Assembly: GCF_023856365.1 (NCBI RefSeq)
Contig: NC_064543.1
Span: forward strand, 2,625,952 to 2,689,951
Origin: Brienomyrus brachyistius
Taxonomy: Eukaryota; Chordata; Actinopteri; Osteoglossiformes; Mormyridae
Direction: 5' to 3'
DNA length: 64,000 nt
This document shows positions 27,201 through 39,700 of the stretch, piece by piece. The position numbers were made by a program, and so were the translations under genes. Each line of letters starts with the position of its first letter. Within the stretch, counting starts at the first letter, position 1. The notes beneath the pieces were generated by a model, which worked only from the letters and a program-made list of their open reading frames with translations, was not told where the DNA came from and ran no database searches.

Positions 27201-27700
27201 GATTTAAATTTTTAATGGGCAAATTTGACCTATCAAACTATTAAAAGAATACTTGAGAATATAAATATGTAATTCATAAATAAATAAGCTTAATACAACG
27301 TGATGATAGAAGCTTCCCACTTTTAAAAATAAGACACGCACTCTGAAAACAACTGATTAACCTGAAGAGACTTGAAAACCTGAAAAGCATCCAGTAACTT
27401 GCTTCGCTCGGCCTGTCTTTGAAAGTTACAGCTGAGGAAAACTGAAAATTTACCACAGTGGCTGAAATTTTAGGTGCCAATGCAATTCACTGGAACAAAC
27501 ACAGTTTCCTGATCAAATTATCTTTTGTAACAAGAATGTCACAGACAAGCCATAATCCACCCCCAAGTCCATTAAGACAAGTCCAACCAGCTTCAGGAAT
27601 AGGTTTAACCAGAGGAGAGGTATGAAGCGCTCGCTCATATAGCACTTTGCCACACCCACCACACGACAAGCCACTTCAGGGATGGAGACTCAAGTGCAGC
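24234..27700. other. non-coding stretch, no gene recognised
   Basis: It includes a CA-rich patch near 25417-25440 and a G-run at 26000-26012. A GC-richer segment at 25650-25860 was examined in all minus-strand frames for RsmH-family motifs and none was found. Confidence 0.4.
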
Positions 27701-27779
27701 TGTGCAGCAGGTGATACCTCGACACCACACTAGTTGGAATGGAATGGAACAGGGAGAAGTTTTTTTCTTGTGGCTGGAG

Positions 27780-27965
27780 AGCCAATTCTGCCAGCAACAG
27801 CCAAGTTTTACCTGGAAGTTGAAGGACCTGCTTACAGGGATGCAGGTTACTGTCGTACCCAGGACGAAGCAGCTGCAGGTTGAGGGCCTTGCTCAAGGGC
27901 CCAACAGAGTAGGATCACTCCTAGCATTCACAGGATTTGTACCAGTAACGTTCCAATTACCATCA
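27780..27965 (+). repeat. fish dispersed repeat with tRNA-like tail
   Basis: CCTTGCTCAAGGGCCCAACA, then GGATTTGTACCAGTAACGTT, has the order found in a common fish repeat (TTGCTCAAGGGC..GGATTTGAACC). Frames on both strands here are repeat-derived. Confidence 0.5.
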
Positions 27966-28146
27966 TGTATCCCTAGCCTCAGAGTCACCACTCCATTTTA
28001 ATAAGACCAGAGATTTTTTTTTTTTAAATAAATAACGAATGCATATAATTTTTTATAATTAAAATTTCACAAACTGCAAGGGGATAAATTCTATTGAGCT
28101 TTCACTGCTATTCCCAACGTTATGGAGGCTAAGGATGCTAACTGAC

Positions 28147-28388
28147 CTGTCCTGGCTTGAGGTCCAAGGAGCGGAGCACCTCTTTCAACATGACAGGGGT
28201 GTGCAATGCCGTCTCTGCCGAGCGGGACCCCCCATCTGTGCCATCTTGTTGTGTATATGACCCTGTGGTAGGGATGGCGTGGGACAGCCACACCCTCCCA
28301 TGCTCCTTAGCAAGCTTGATCTTGTGAAGGGAAAGAACAGCTCTCCACAGGGCAGTAACCTGCTGTGAAAAGGCAGGGAGAAGCATCT
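28147..28388 (-). CDS. mettl15: mettl15 first coding exon (N-terminus only)
   Basis: METTL15 is an S-adenosylmethionine-dependent methyltransferase of the RsmH family that makes N4-methylcytidine in mitochondrial 12S rRNA. Read on the minus strand, the acceptor TTCTCTGCAG precedes AG and then ATG at 28386. The frame is open for exactly 80 codons to a CAG|GTCAGT donor, phase 0. Residues 61-80 contain LHTPVMLKEVLRSLDLKPGQ, matching human LHIPVMVDEVVHCLSPQKGQ, the conserved opening of the RsmH fold. Residues 1-45 have many Leu/Ala/Arg/Lys and few acidic residues, as expected for a mitochondrial presequence. The catalytic part (DMTFG..GGHT onward) must lie in exons further left and was not found within the window. 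The gene stands head to head with kif18a. Confidence 0.85.
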
Positions 28389-31033
28389 CTGCAGAGAAGA
28401 GAAAGAAGAGAGATGCGAGACCTTATTAGGATGTTTTATGTAACAATGTACAACAACTTCCAGCAATTGCACTATAAAATTAACATTTAGTTCAAACATG
28501 CAGCACTTATTGGGGCATTTCCATAAAGAATCACTCAAATCTGTACACAAGGTTTTAAATATCACTAACAAGAAAGTTAAGGACCGCTTTTTAGCTAGCC
28601 TGGCACCTAAAGTAGGAGTTACAGTGTCTTTTCGTACCTTTTAGTTACAGAGACATTATATTTATGTGAAACTTATATGCAAAGTGACTTACAGTAGAGG
28701 AAAAGGTTATAATTTGTGTGTGCTCCCTGGGATTTGAACCTACAACCATCACGTTGTTAGCATGGTACTCTACTTGTTGAGCAACATTTTAATGAGAACA
28801 CTTTCATGCAAACAAATATCTTTAGAACAGTCTCCAAATTTTTGCTACTATGCACTGAAACCAGAAGCACCTATTTATCAGTCCGCATAACAAAGAGGAA
28901 ATGACCAGTGCTGTTTTCACCCAACTCAGGTTCATGGTTTCCACCTCAGGTATTTGTATCACCATTCTTGATATCTTTCTCTCTGAAATGCTCTCAGTTT
29001 TTGGCACGCACTAAGTCAGGCTCACACCTTGCAATCCCCCCAAATATGATTTGGCTGCTTTTGCTTACTTTCTCTCAAATCCTGCCACTCACAAAAGGGT
29101 TGATTAACCACTTCATCTATTCTAAAACCTTTTCAGGTTCTTTCCAGACCACCAGTATTAAAACTAGCTGCACTTGACAGTTACTGCACTTTAATGCTAG
29201 TACTAGATGCTAAAGCATGTATAACAATTTCTTTTCACTAATGTGAACTACTGACACACTGAATATATCACACCACCGTTACTTTGCCCATAAGTGAAAC
29301 TCAAAAAAATAGTGCCCAAACAGGTAATACAACACATTAACTAAAATTCATAATAAAATTCTAACTAAGCAGAAAAAGAATGTATTCACAACAAGGTAAT
29401 TAGAAGTGACCTACAATGGAAAATAGCCTCAGAAATGAATTAGGAAATTAATATGACTAAATTCTTTAAAACTTGAGGGATGTCAACACCATTACTTCCA
29501 TCAGCAGCTATCATGAAAAACCAAGAATGGTTTATTGAATACAGAACGGCAATATACTGAATGGCAATGCCCAGAACGGCATACCAATGCCCAAAGGTCA
29601 TTCCATTCTGTATATACATGTTTGGATGACCTTAAGAGGAGATCTTGACAATTTAGGATGTAACTGCTGGGATACTTATTTGGGCTATCTGGGGAAAACA
29701 CAACAAAACAGAATGAACTTGATATGAATTCACAGGAATCTTGACTGAAGAAGAAAAATCCAATCCAAAGAGAACAGCCAGAAAATGCCACCTTCCTGTA
29801 ATCTAATAATTTATCTCTATGGCACCACAGACAGAGGACTGTTCATCTGTGAAAACTACACATCCACAGTATTTTTTTGGGGTGGGGGTGGAATTTAGAT
29901 TGTTTCAGTTTCTAAATAAACAAGCTTGAATAAACCATAATCCGTCCTTGAAAATTACATATTCTACCTTTCTTGAACTTTTAATAACTTACAAATGCAT
30001 GCAACTTCTGCTGACAGTGCACAGAAATGACAGTATTATTACTAATACCCAGAGGCAGGGTCAAGCAGGACAGGCACAAACCACTTCCCATTAAAAGTTT
30101 ACCACATAATCAATTCAGGGAATTTTTGTACAAAACAACATTTGAACCATTGGTGTACATGCAGTTTCTTTTTTGTCCTGTATCAGCAGCTGAAGATTCA
30201 TTTTAAATAATCGCGTATCCACTTGATCTAGTTTACCCTTCTCTCACAGTACTGAGATCATCAGCAGTGTGTAGTTAGCAGAAAACTGCACATTCATTGA
30301 TTTCCCAGGAAATAATTGGAAACTTGAGGTCAGGATTTGAGGGGTCTTTTAGTAACATTGCAACTGATAGACTGCGAATGTCATTCTCATGTCTACAGGA
30401 GTGATGGCATTTTGATGGAGTGCCACTAACCAGACCTGTAGCTTACCGATATTTTTCCAGTAATGGGCTATCAATGCACAGGATACTGCCCTGCTGAATC
30501 CAAACATTTGTTCTATAAGAACAGACACGGGCTACTCATCTTCAGTATAACTGAATCACAATAAGAATATTTTTAAAGAAATTGCTTAACCCAGAGAACT
30601 AATGTGAGTCAGGTAACTGCATGTTTAATGTTTACTATATATGTATTATATAGGTCGTAACCTTTTTGTTTGAAATTTGTTTGTGTGTTAGCAGCGGATG
30701 CCCAACAGATTCATAAATTCTCCCGATTTCAATAAGTAGATTGTAAAAAGGAAAAAGAAGAAAGCACAAACAGTTAAACTAACAAACTAACAGCACTCAA
30801 ACTTTTATTTCTTCAGTTTGACAGTCAGCAAAATGACTTCATCATTAATTGTTACTGGAACCAGACGAAAAACATGATACACAAAGCTTGAAACTGAGGT
30901 ATATTGGCAGAACGCTTATAGAAGGCTGAGGCAGAAATGCCGAATCACGTAAATATACTTTTCTAATAAACACTGAATGACATTACTGGTTGTAACTCGT
31001 CCACACGGCCTTCGGCGCATTCAACAGTCTTAC
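28389..31033. other. mettl15 intron between 5' non-coding and first coding exon
   Basis: On the minus strand this spans from the donor at 31033 to the acceptor at 28389. It contains a repeat with CTGGGATTTGAACCTACAAC near 28730-28790. No coding exon was recognised inside. The boundaries depend on the non-coding exon call. Confidence 0.45.
28640..28790. repeat. fish dispersed repeat (GGGATTTGAACC type)
   Basis: ACTTATATGCAAAGTGACTT, then GGGATTTGAACCTACAAC and GTTGAGCAAC. The last two parts recall a tRNA T-arm/acceptor region, as in fish SINE-like repeats. Confidence 0.45.
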
Positions 31034-31150
31034 CTTACAGTCCAGCGTATTGACAAGCCCCAGTAGAGTAAAGCATCGGTACTTCTTCTTAAACGTTCCG
31101 TGAGGCAACATAGGGCCGAAGCAAATGCGTTCCGCCCGAAATAGGTGAAC
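31034..31150 (-). other. mettl15: probable mettl15 5' non-coding exon
   Basis: On the minus strand a GC-richer stretch ends in CTGTAAG|GTAAGA at 31034, an excellent donor that points towards the mettl15 coding exon at 28388. A second donor-like ATG|GTGAGT lies near 31164. No coding sequence is apparent. The 5' boundary is approximate because no start site is visible. Confidence 0.45.
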
Positions 31151-32020
31151 TTTGACTACTCACCATTAAAAACAAGAAAACGTTACATTTCAAAATATTC
31201 TCAGATGATTGTCATGATTTATTATACGCCTAATAATGTTTGTGTGAACCAGATACTCGGAATAATCGAAAGCATTAAAATACATGTCTGTGTTTACAAA
31301 CTATAGTATCTTCTCCTTAGTGAGCAATGCCCCGTGCCCTCTGCATCCTCTCTAAATTCATCGTGACCGAGCACTGGATGAGCGGTTATGGTGTATACTC
31401 AGTATTACGGTATTAGTATTACAGTATTACGTAAAGCATAATTTTGTTGCACTTTGTGTGAAATGTCTAGAAACTGTAAGAAGGAATTGAATGAACGCGA
31501 CAATTGTCCAGCACCAACGTTAAAATATGCGGTATTTTTTATATCCATAATGCAATATATATTACGTTACAGCATGTATTATTACCAGTGCCGTGCACAG
31601 ACATTTATAGAAGATGGTACTCGAACAGGGTGCGTGGCTTTTTTGGGGGGGGTGGTGGTCCCACACGGTAAATTTGGCAGGCCCGGTAGAGTACCCCTCG
31701 GTATATTATGCGTGCTCGTCGAATATCGAAAAGGACCACCCAGTACCTCAAAAAACCGGCACTTTAAATTATCCTCCAGCCCCCCTGCAAGTGCCTGATT
31801 ATTGTTGTTTTCATCTTCAACCCGCGAGCTGAGGGTGTGAGGAATTGTACCTTTAACAAATCAATGAGCAGTGGAAAAAGAAAAAAAAAATATATAAAAA
31901 AATTAGAAATTAAAGTTGTTAGTCGGAATAGTATTAGCCTACTGTTATCGCCTTTCTCTTCACCTTATTAAATTAAGGGGGCTGTATGCAGTAATTTACC
32001 GGCTCTGGAGCGGCAGTCCG
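31151..32020. other. intergenic spacer between mettl15 and kif18a
   Basis: About 0.9 kb between the two divergent first exons. It is AT-rich for its first 500 bp, with a G-run near 31640 and no recognisable coding sequence. A plus-strand open frame at 31454-31798 has no family features and is taken as chance. The spacer likely holds the shared or back-to-back promoters. Confidence 0.5.
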
Positions 32021-32090
32021 GACGTCACTGTGACATCAGGGTACATTCGTCCAATCAGCGATCGGGATCCAAAAGTAGCTTGTGTTTGAA
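32021..32090 (+). promoter_or_regulatory. kif18a core promoter: CRE-like half, CCAAT box, CHR-like element
   Basis: GACGTCAC (32021-32028), CCAATCAG (32051-32058) and TTTGAA (32085-32090) lie in this order in front of the probable first exon, without a TATA box. CCAAT boxes bound by NF-Y placed about 30 bp upstream of a CHR are the usual layout of late cell-cycle genes, and KIF18A is such a gene. The motifs are seen; the function is inferred. Confidence 0.5.
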
Positions 32091-32094
32091 ATTC

Positions 32095-32125
32095 TCCTCG
32101 TTGTCTGACTGACTTAAAGGCGTTC
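32095..32125 (+). other. kif18a: probable kif18a 5' non-coding exon
   Basis: The coding exon has a clear acceptor before its 5' UTR, so at least one upstream exon is needed. Just downstream of the CCAAT and CHR-like elements there is a donor, GGCGTTC|GTAAGT, at 32126. A second possible donor, TTTTAG|GTGAGT, lies at 32177. The transcription start is not defined by sequence alone, so the 5' limit is approximate. Confidence 0.5.
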
Positions 32126-33362
32126 GTAAGTGATAAAGTCATATTTGGTTTTTAAGTATAATATATGTGTTTTTAGGTGAGTGCAATGTCTAAGCTTCTC
32201 TTGTTGTTTATAACGTAATTGTCTATTGAAATGCGTGATAATTTAGGTTTTTCGTTTTTTTCCCCCTAATTCTGAGCGTATTTCCGCCGTAATGCAGGTT
32301 TCTGGCAACATGTTACGTTTGTCCACGGGCTTCCTGTTTGTATTTATTTAACGTCGCCTAGTTTATTTAACGTGCCTAATTTCTCATAATTTTACCACCC
32401 AGAGAGTTTGAATGCAGCATCTCCTCCATATGCTTGCGATATCAGCAAACATGTTGAATATACTAAGCTCCTTTAAGTGGACAGCTCATCCCTGACTGCG
32501 GCTGGAATTCGATTCGCGGTCAATTCCGCGTCGCCTTATGTACAACTAAATGTTTGATCGTCGGATAAATTATTTTCACATTGATTGCACGGTACTAATC
32601 AAGTACAAATAGGCACCTATAGTATTGCATAAGCAAACAAAAAGAGCTAAAAACGCCCGTGATATATGCTGGTCTCGTCCGCAGCATTCACTGGGCTGTG
32701 TATGTTCTGTTGTATTCGAAGCACCGTTCCTGTCAACCGGCGGATCCCAACAAAATACAAGCTGAACGTTGATTTCACTGTCTTAGCGCTAGGAAGCTGC
32801 AAATCACCCACTGATGCAGCTCGTGATATCTGTTAATTTATAATTTTGTCCCGCTGCTCCTTTCAGGTGATCACCTTAGGAATGACGATCTTAACGTGTA
32901 TATAAAGATATTTAAGTTAGCTTAAATGCACAACAGGTCAGTCAGGTTAAGAACATGTTCTTTTAAGATTGTCTTTCAATTCTTGAGTTATTCATATAAA
33001 AACCATTTACTTCGTGTTTGCATGTGTTGTGATGGAAATAAAGGGAATTAATAATATGATGATTGGTCTGCTTTTAAGCTTTGATAATAGAAATGTTTAT
33101 GTTTTGATAAGTCTATGTGACAAGATTTGAATCCAAGAGGGATACTAATCCTTTTCTATGCAGGGTGGTTTAAGTTGATTTGGGAACAAAAAATATCACC
33201 ATGGAGGTGGTTAGTTATTCATAGTAGGCCTATGCCATAAATAGTACAAAATGCACCATTTTGCTCTGTCACCTGAGACAATATGTACTTCACAATGCAG
33301 TTGTGGTCTGAAAATACTGGACTGACTTATTTGGTTTTTGCTGAAACATTAATTTCTTATAG
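32126..33362 (+). other. kif18a 5' UTR intron
   Basis: Spans from the donor at 32126 to the acceptor ending at 33362. Unremarkable AT-rich sequence; no repeat or exon recognised. An in-frame ATG at 33283 lies inside it. Confidence 0.5.
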
Positions 33363-33724
33363 GGAAAACCACAGAGCTGTAAAGGTTTTGGAGGAAGAAG
33401 CCAGCATGGCTGAGAGTGACGTGTGCAGCCATGTCCGAGTGGTGGTCCGTGTGCGACCGGCAAATCGGCGTGAGCTAGAGGGCAACTTCAAGAATGTGGT
33501 CCAGGTCGTTGACAACCACATGCTCATCTTTGACCCTAAGGAACAGGAAGTCACATTTTTCCATGGCCAGAAGCTCCGGAACAGGGATATCAGCAAGAAA
33601 GCCAGCAAAGATCTGAAGTTTGTTTTTGATAATGTCTTTGGGGAAGACTCTACTCAGCAGAATATTTTTGAGAACTCCACTAAAGGAATCCTTGATGGAG
33701 TCTTAAATGGATATAACTGCACTG
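33363..33724 (+). CDS. kif18a: kif18a coding exon 1 (contains start codon at 33406)
   Basis: The acceptor ...TTCTTATAG precedes 33363. The exon carries 43 nt of 5' UTR and then ATG at 33406. It encodes residues 1-106 plus the first base of codon 107: the start of the kinesin motor, with [14 protein letters not shown] (first beta strand), FDPKEQEV and NGYNCT. It ends ACTG|GTAAGG, phase 1. An in-frame ATG at 33283 lies in the preceding intron and does not match the family N-terminus, so 33406 is preferred. Confidence 0.93.
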
Positions 33725-36700
33725 GTAAGGTCAAAGGTCATGTCATATGTATTTTTTATGTAGTATGTTGGCTATCTGGAGTTTCAGCCAATGCAGGATA
33801 GTATACAAGCAGTGGAAGCTGAGGAAGTTTAGTTTTTGAATAAGTAACAAGTGTAGATGTAGCTGGTCAGATCTATCTCCTTGTTGGCTTAATCATGTTT
33901 GAAATAACGGGATCACCGTTAGTGTGTGCATTTGTCCTACTGTCATAAGGCCCTATGTTCTTAGGATAGCTTTTGAATAACCTTGTTCCAGAGAGGTCCA
34001 TGGATGATGATTAATACTATTATACAGAGAATTCTGGGAGTACATAATGCTTCATTATCTGAAGTGTTTGGAATAATAAGGAGTGTTTGAGTTTACTGAT
34101 ATTTGATGCATATTTCGGATTCGGCGAATGGTGGATTGGAAAGGGGTTTGGGGCTCTTGCAGTGACCCCACTGGAAATGTGACACTGTACCCAAATTTGA
34201 AAGGACCTTGTGGTGCGAATTGGCCTCTGACATCTCTCTGGAATCTGTGGGATGGCAGCTCATCAACAGGCTTAAGTACCTTGCGCACACTTCTTGATTC
34301 ATGTCAGTAGGTTGGTTGGGCTGTGATTTGCTAGGGTCAGGGGAGACACAGAGAGTCAGGGATTTGCTTTTGTAGCTTTGCCTCTGCCGTCCTTACAGGT
34401 TCTTCAGAAAGTCTTTCTTTTATGTGTGTGCAATGTCGATATTCCTGTAGTCTGAGTATATTTGAGTCTTTTGAATTTTTTATTGTGTGAAATTGTATAT
34501 CGTAGTTTGCCTGTTCAGTGTAATGCTTCAATATTAGTCTTGCAGTTTAAGAAATTGCTATGTGTTTTAGGTATTTTTTCTATTACTAGAGATAACTTAA
34601 AAGGGGATTAATGTGGGTTATAATTGTGCAATTTTTACCGCTTTTTGTACAAACTAATTTAACACTCATTGTAAATTGATTGTCAGTTGATCCCAGGAAG
34701 CAGATGATGAGCGGCATAATTATTTTAATATTTAGCTGATTATGTTGATGAAATTGAGTTAATGTGCTTCTACTTAGAATGTGGCATAGGAGCTTGATAG
34801 AATAAATTGTTTACTCTGTGGGAGCATGTGTGTGTACAGAATGTGTAAAATGGCCTACCATCCCAAGCAGGATGTACCTTGTAGCCAGTATAAGTTGGGG
34901 TTGTTGTCGCACGTTGACAACAGACATGAAGCAGTACTGACAAATGCATGCGCACATTGCTGTTATTATGCTGAAAGGATATACAATGGCACTTTGGAAC
35001 ACAAACTTAATTTCTTCCAGGCTGGTCAAGTTGCAATTTGGTCAGATTCCAAGTCGAATTTTCCCATAAGAAGTAATATAAATGAATTTAAGCCATTCTT
35101 GACCTCCAAGTGATTGCCTATTTAAACTTATCTTCCTAACTAATTAAAAAAAGCATGGAAAATCAATATAAAACTAATGCACACATGAAAAACCACACAT
35201 ACAAAAGAAATAAACGTGAAATAAATGACAATCCCATACTCCGAACAGACACACGTGCACCGCCTTCAAGTCTCACTATAATTTCCTTTTTAAGTTCTAC
35301 AGTTACTTACTAATTTCCTCTTTGGTTTGCTGCTATCACTGCTCACCTTCTTAGGGACCATTATTACTGCATCACTAAATGTACTACAGATAAAGCACAA
35401 AACAATTCACACCGAAAACAGGAACACGGCTGTCTCATATCGAACGATATGTTTAATTGTCGAGAGGTACCACAAGACTGAGACCGATTCATAGGCATAA
35501 GCACCCCCAGTAGGTCTGCTTGCCTTCGTTCATCAGAGACACGTCTCAATCCGTACAAGTTTTAACGGGTCTGTTTTTGTTTTGTTTTGTTCGAGTTGCA
35601 GTTAGATTTTTCCCAACCGGCCTGTTGAGGTCTGAATTGATAGAGCTGAATGCATCTTGACCCATACAAATTTACACAGAAACGGTGAAGTTCCAAGATT
35701 TTGGTCAAGGTACAAGTAAATAAAAATTCAGCGGATCCGTTCGATGCCTGAGTTGGTCGAGTTAAGAGGCATTCAAGTTTCAAGGTTTTACTGTATCATG
35801 CAGCCTTAATGGAAATGTAATTGGATGAGCTGTTAGCGAACATGAATGGGTAGCTTTTTTCTTTCTTTCTCTGGGGTATTTAAGGATGGGATTTGTTGTA
35901 TTTTGAAGTACATCTCCCATAAACACCTGCAGTATTTGCCTATGGTGCTACTGGAGCAGGAAAGACTCACACCATGCTGGGCGATGAAAGTGATCCTGGA
36001 GTCATGTATCTCACTATGAAGGAGCTCTTCAGCCGAATCGATCAAGTCCGAGACGAAAAAGTCTTTGATCTCGCCTTCTCTTATCTTGAGGTGAGTCCTT
36101 TGTCTTTCTTCATCTTGTAATTCCTTAAAAATTCTTGATCAAGGCTGCCCTCCCCACTTCAAAAAGAGCTGGCAAAGCACCTGTGGGTATCGCTAGCTGA
36201 AATGTTTTCTTATTTAATTTTTTTTTGAGCAAAATCTTATCGACAACTTATTTGTTCGTGTTGGCAGAGAATAAGCTAATGTGCCAGAAATGGTGGTTCA
36301 AGTTGCCCTCCTTCCTTCTGTATTTAAAGGTCTATAATGAGCAGATTCGTGACCTGTTGGCTAACTCTGGTCCTCTCGCTGTTCGTGAGGACAGCGTTAA
36401 AGGCGTGGTGGTGCAAGGTCTCACACTTCATCAGGTAGGAAACAACCCTTTACCAAAGGAGCAAATAACCATCAACTGCAAGCACTGTCCTTTTGTTACA
36501 GGTAATAATGTCCTTTAAAGAATTCTGCCCTAGATCAATGAAGTATATGTCACTTAATCTTATCACAGCATGTACTAATTCTGCTCTCCATGGCATTACA
36601 AGTGGAAAATTTGCAGTGGTGTTTTAAAAAAAAAAAAAAAAGCAGTTTTAGAAAACCCCGGTTCAATCCACTATCTGTCAGAGTGGTATCTGGTGAAAAT

Positions 36701-39700
36701 GAAATTTCACGTCTGATGGGTCAGATTTCCCTGCAATATAACTGTTCAGGAAGAAAAGGTTTATAACACTTATGAACGCACTGTAAGACCTGCTCTAGGT
36801 CAGCTCATTTTTAGGACAGAATCTCATGACGTGGGGATTGAAGGATTGGACTAGGGGCTTTGTTTTGGAGTGGAGACTAGTATACGAAGAGCAGTAGAGA
36901 GGAAAAGAACAAAAAGACAACTCATTTGGTGTGAGCTTGGCTAAAACATGTACATGTAAGAAAGCCGACGTTGCGAGGGATAAGAACTATACCTATACTG
37001 TAGAAGCAGAGCTGTGTGTCATTCTAGATGCATTTAAGAACATAAGAACTATACAAACGAGAGGAGGCCATTCGGCCCATCAAGCTCGCTTGGGGAGAAC
37101 TAAACTAATAGCTCAGAGTCGTTAAAATCTTATCTAGCTCTGATTTAAAGGAACCCAAGGATTCAGCTTGCACTACATTATCAGGAAGGGTATTCCATAC
37201 TCTGACTACACGCTGTGTAAAGAAGTGCTTCCTTAAATCCAGCTTGAAGTGTTCTCCCGCTAATTTCCACCTATGGCCACGAGTTCGTGTATTTAAACTA
37301 ATGCTGAAGTAACTATTTGCCTGAACAGCATCCAAACCTGTTAGAATCTTATATACCTGGATCATGTCCCCCCTCAGTCTCCTTTGCTTGAGACTGAACA
37401 GATTTAGCTCAAGTAACCGTTCCTCGTATGACATTCCTCTAAAACCAGGAATCATTTTTGTGGCCCTACGCTGCACCTTTTCTAAGGCCACAATGTCCTT
37501 TTTAAGATATGGTGACCAAACCTGCACACAATATTCTAGGTGAGGTCTCACCAAGGAATTGTATAATCTTAGCATTACCTCCCTTGACTTAAACTCCATA
37601 CACCTGGAGATATACCCCAACATTACTATGGGACAGGGAGAAACCAAAACGTCTGCTCATCCACTGACACTTGCATCAAGATGAGTTTTATAAAAATTGT
37701 CATTTGATTCCTTTCTAGCCCAAATCGGCCGAACATATCCTTGAAGCACTGGATTTTGGAAACAAAAACAGAACACAACACCCGACTGATGTGAACGCCT
37801 CTTCGTCACGATCTCACGCTGTGTTTCAGGTAGACGCATGCAGGCTTCGTGCTGGTCCTCTCCGTACTCCTCACATATGCACATCCAGCTCCACAGTGAC
37901 AGTGTGGTTACATTTCATTAGATTTACATGCATACAAAACATTTCAGAATTCTCCAAATAGACGTTCAAAAGTGACAATATGCACGAAGGGGCCGTAACA
38001 AGTATCTCCTTCGATGGTTACCGCTCAAATGACAATATAATGAACATTAATAATGGGGAAAAATACTCAAAGCCATCATTTGTGTTTGTTAGAATGTGTT
38101 ATCCATTGTTCAGTTATTGATTTTTTTATTTTTTTACTGAGTCATACACAAATGCAGTGTTTGTAATTAGGGCTGGATAACTATAAGAAGGTGTTGCCTC
38201 CCACCTCTGGGACACGGGTTCGAGTCTCCGCCTGGGTCACGTGTGTGCGGAGTTTGCATGTTCTCCCCATGTCGTCGTGGGGTTTCCTCCGGGTACTCCG
38301 GTTTCCCCCCACAGTCCAAAAACATGCTGAGTCTAATTGGACTTGCTAAATTGCCTGTAGGAGTTCATGCTGGCTTCTAGCATGGTTGCTACTGTGTTGG
38401 TAATGTCATGGGAGAGATCAGCACTCCCTCAGAGGAAACTTCAAAGTGTAGGTGAAGAAGCAGACTGGTGCTGCGTGCTGTAAACTCTGCCGAAAGCATG
38501 TGCCAACTAAAAGTGGAAATACTTTCACCACTAGAAGCATTGCCATCCAGCAGAACATACAGAACGCAAGTGCTTACGGTCATAAACACCAGCAATTAGG
38601 GTTTCCTCTGAGTTTGATGAAATGCATTACGAATTACATCGTATATTGGTTCAAACTGGGACAGGGTTTTTTATTTATTATTTTTTTTTAATTATCAAAC
38701 GGGTGCCAGGTAACGTTACCAGCAATGTCCCATTTCCTGGAACACGCAGTGAGGCAGTTAAAGCCTGTTCATCCTAATGACAAAGTTTTTATTTTTGTGT
38801 GATTTATTAAAATTATATTAGATTTTGCATGCCATTCTACTGTGTTCCATGTTCTGAATCTATTTAACTGGAATTTTAAGAGATTTTAGCAAATGAGGCA
38901 TTGAAATGAAGAAATTATGAGTGTGCTAACTACCAATATTGACTGATCTGGGGAATAAAAATGATCATAATAATATCTTGCTATATCGCCAGTCCTTTAT
39001 GGAATTTAAAACATTTTAACTCAGAGCATCATTAAAAATGATGAATGAAATAAAACCCTGTCGTTTTTAGTACAGGAATTCACAATTACAATATGCAATG
39101 TGCATTTGACATTAAACCTCTTAGGTGTTTGCAAAATGTACACTGGAAATTGAATAGATATTGACAGTAAAAGGGGCTTCGCTGGTGCATTGGAACATGG
39201 TAATCTATGTTAAAAAAATATTTTTTTCCTAAAGATTGTAATTGTTTTCTTCATTTGCTCCGCAGATCTATCTAAGGCAACAGGAGAAGACAGCCAGCCT
39301 GAACCCTAATGTAAAGGTGGCGAAAATGTGCCTCATTGATCTTGCTGGCTCAGAGCGAGCCAGTGCCACCAATGCGAAGGGGGCCCGCTTCAGGGAGGGG
39401 GCCAACATCAATCGCTCACTCCTAGCCTTAGGAAACGTCATCAACACCTTGGCAGATCCGAAGGTATGGGCCGGCGTCGCTCTGTCCATAGCATGTTGGA
39501 TGGCAGGTGTCGAAACCCCTCTTTGCATTTACATTAGCCTTTGTCGTCGTTTTGTTTTTTCATTCATTCATTCATTCATTGAACACAGGGATTGTTGTAT
39601 GTGGTACTGTGTATTGTCTATCCAGTGTCCCAATTGCCTTTGGGATAATTTAAGTTTTCTGATTCTAATATGCAATTTTTTATTTATTTTTTTTAAATGA

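Noticed and set aside
33283..33405. Upstream in-frame ATG extending kif18a by 41 residues
   Set aside because: A clear acceptor lies between it and the accepted start, and the added residues do not match any KIF18A N-terminus.
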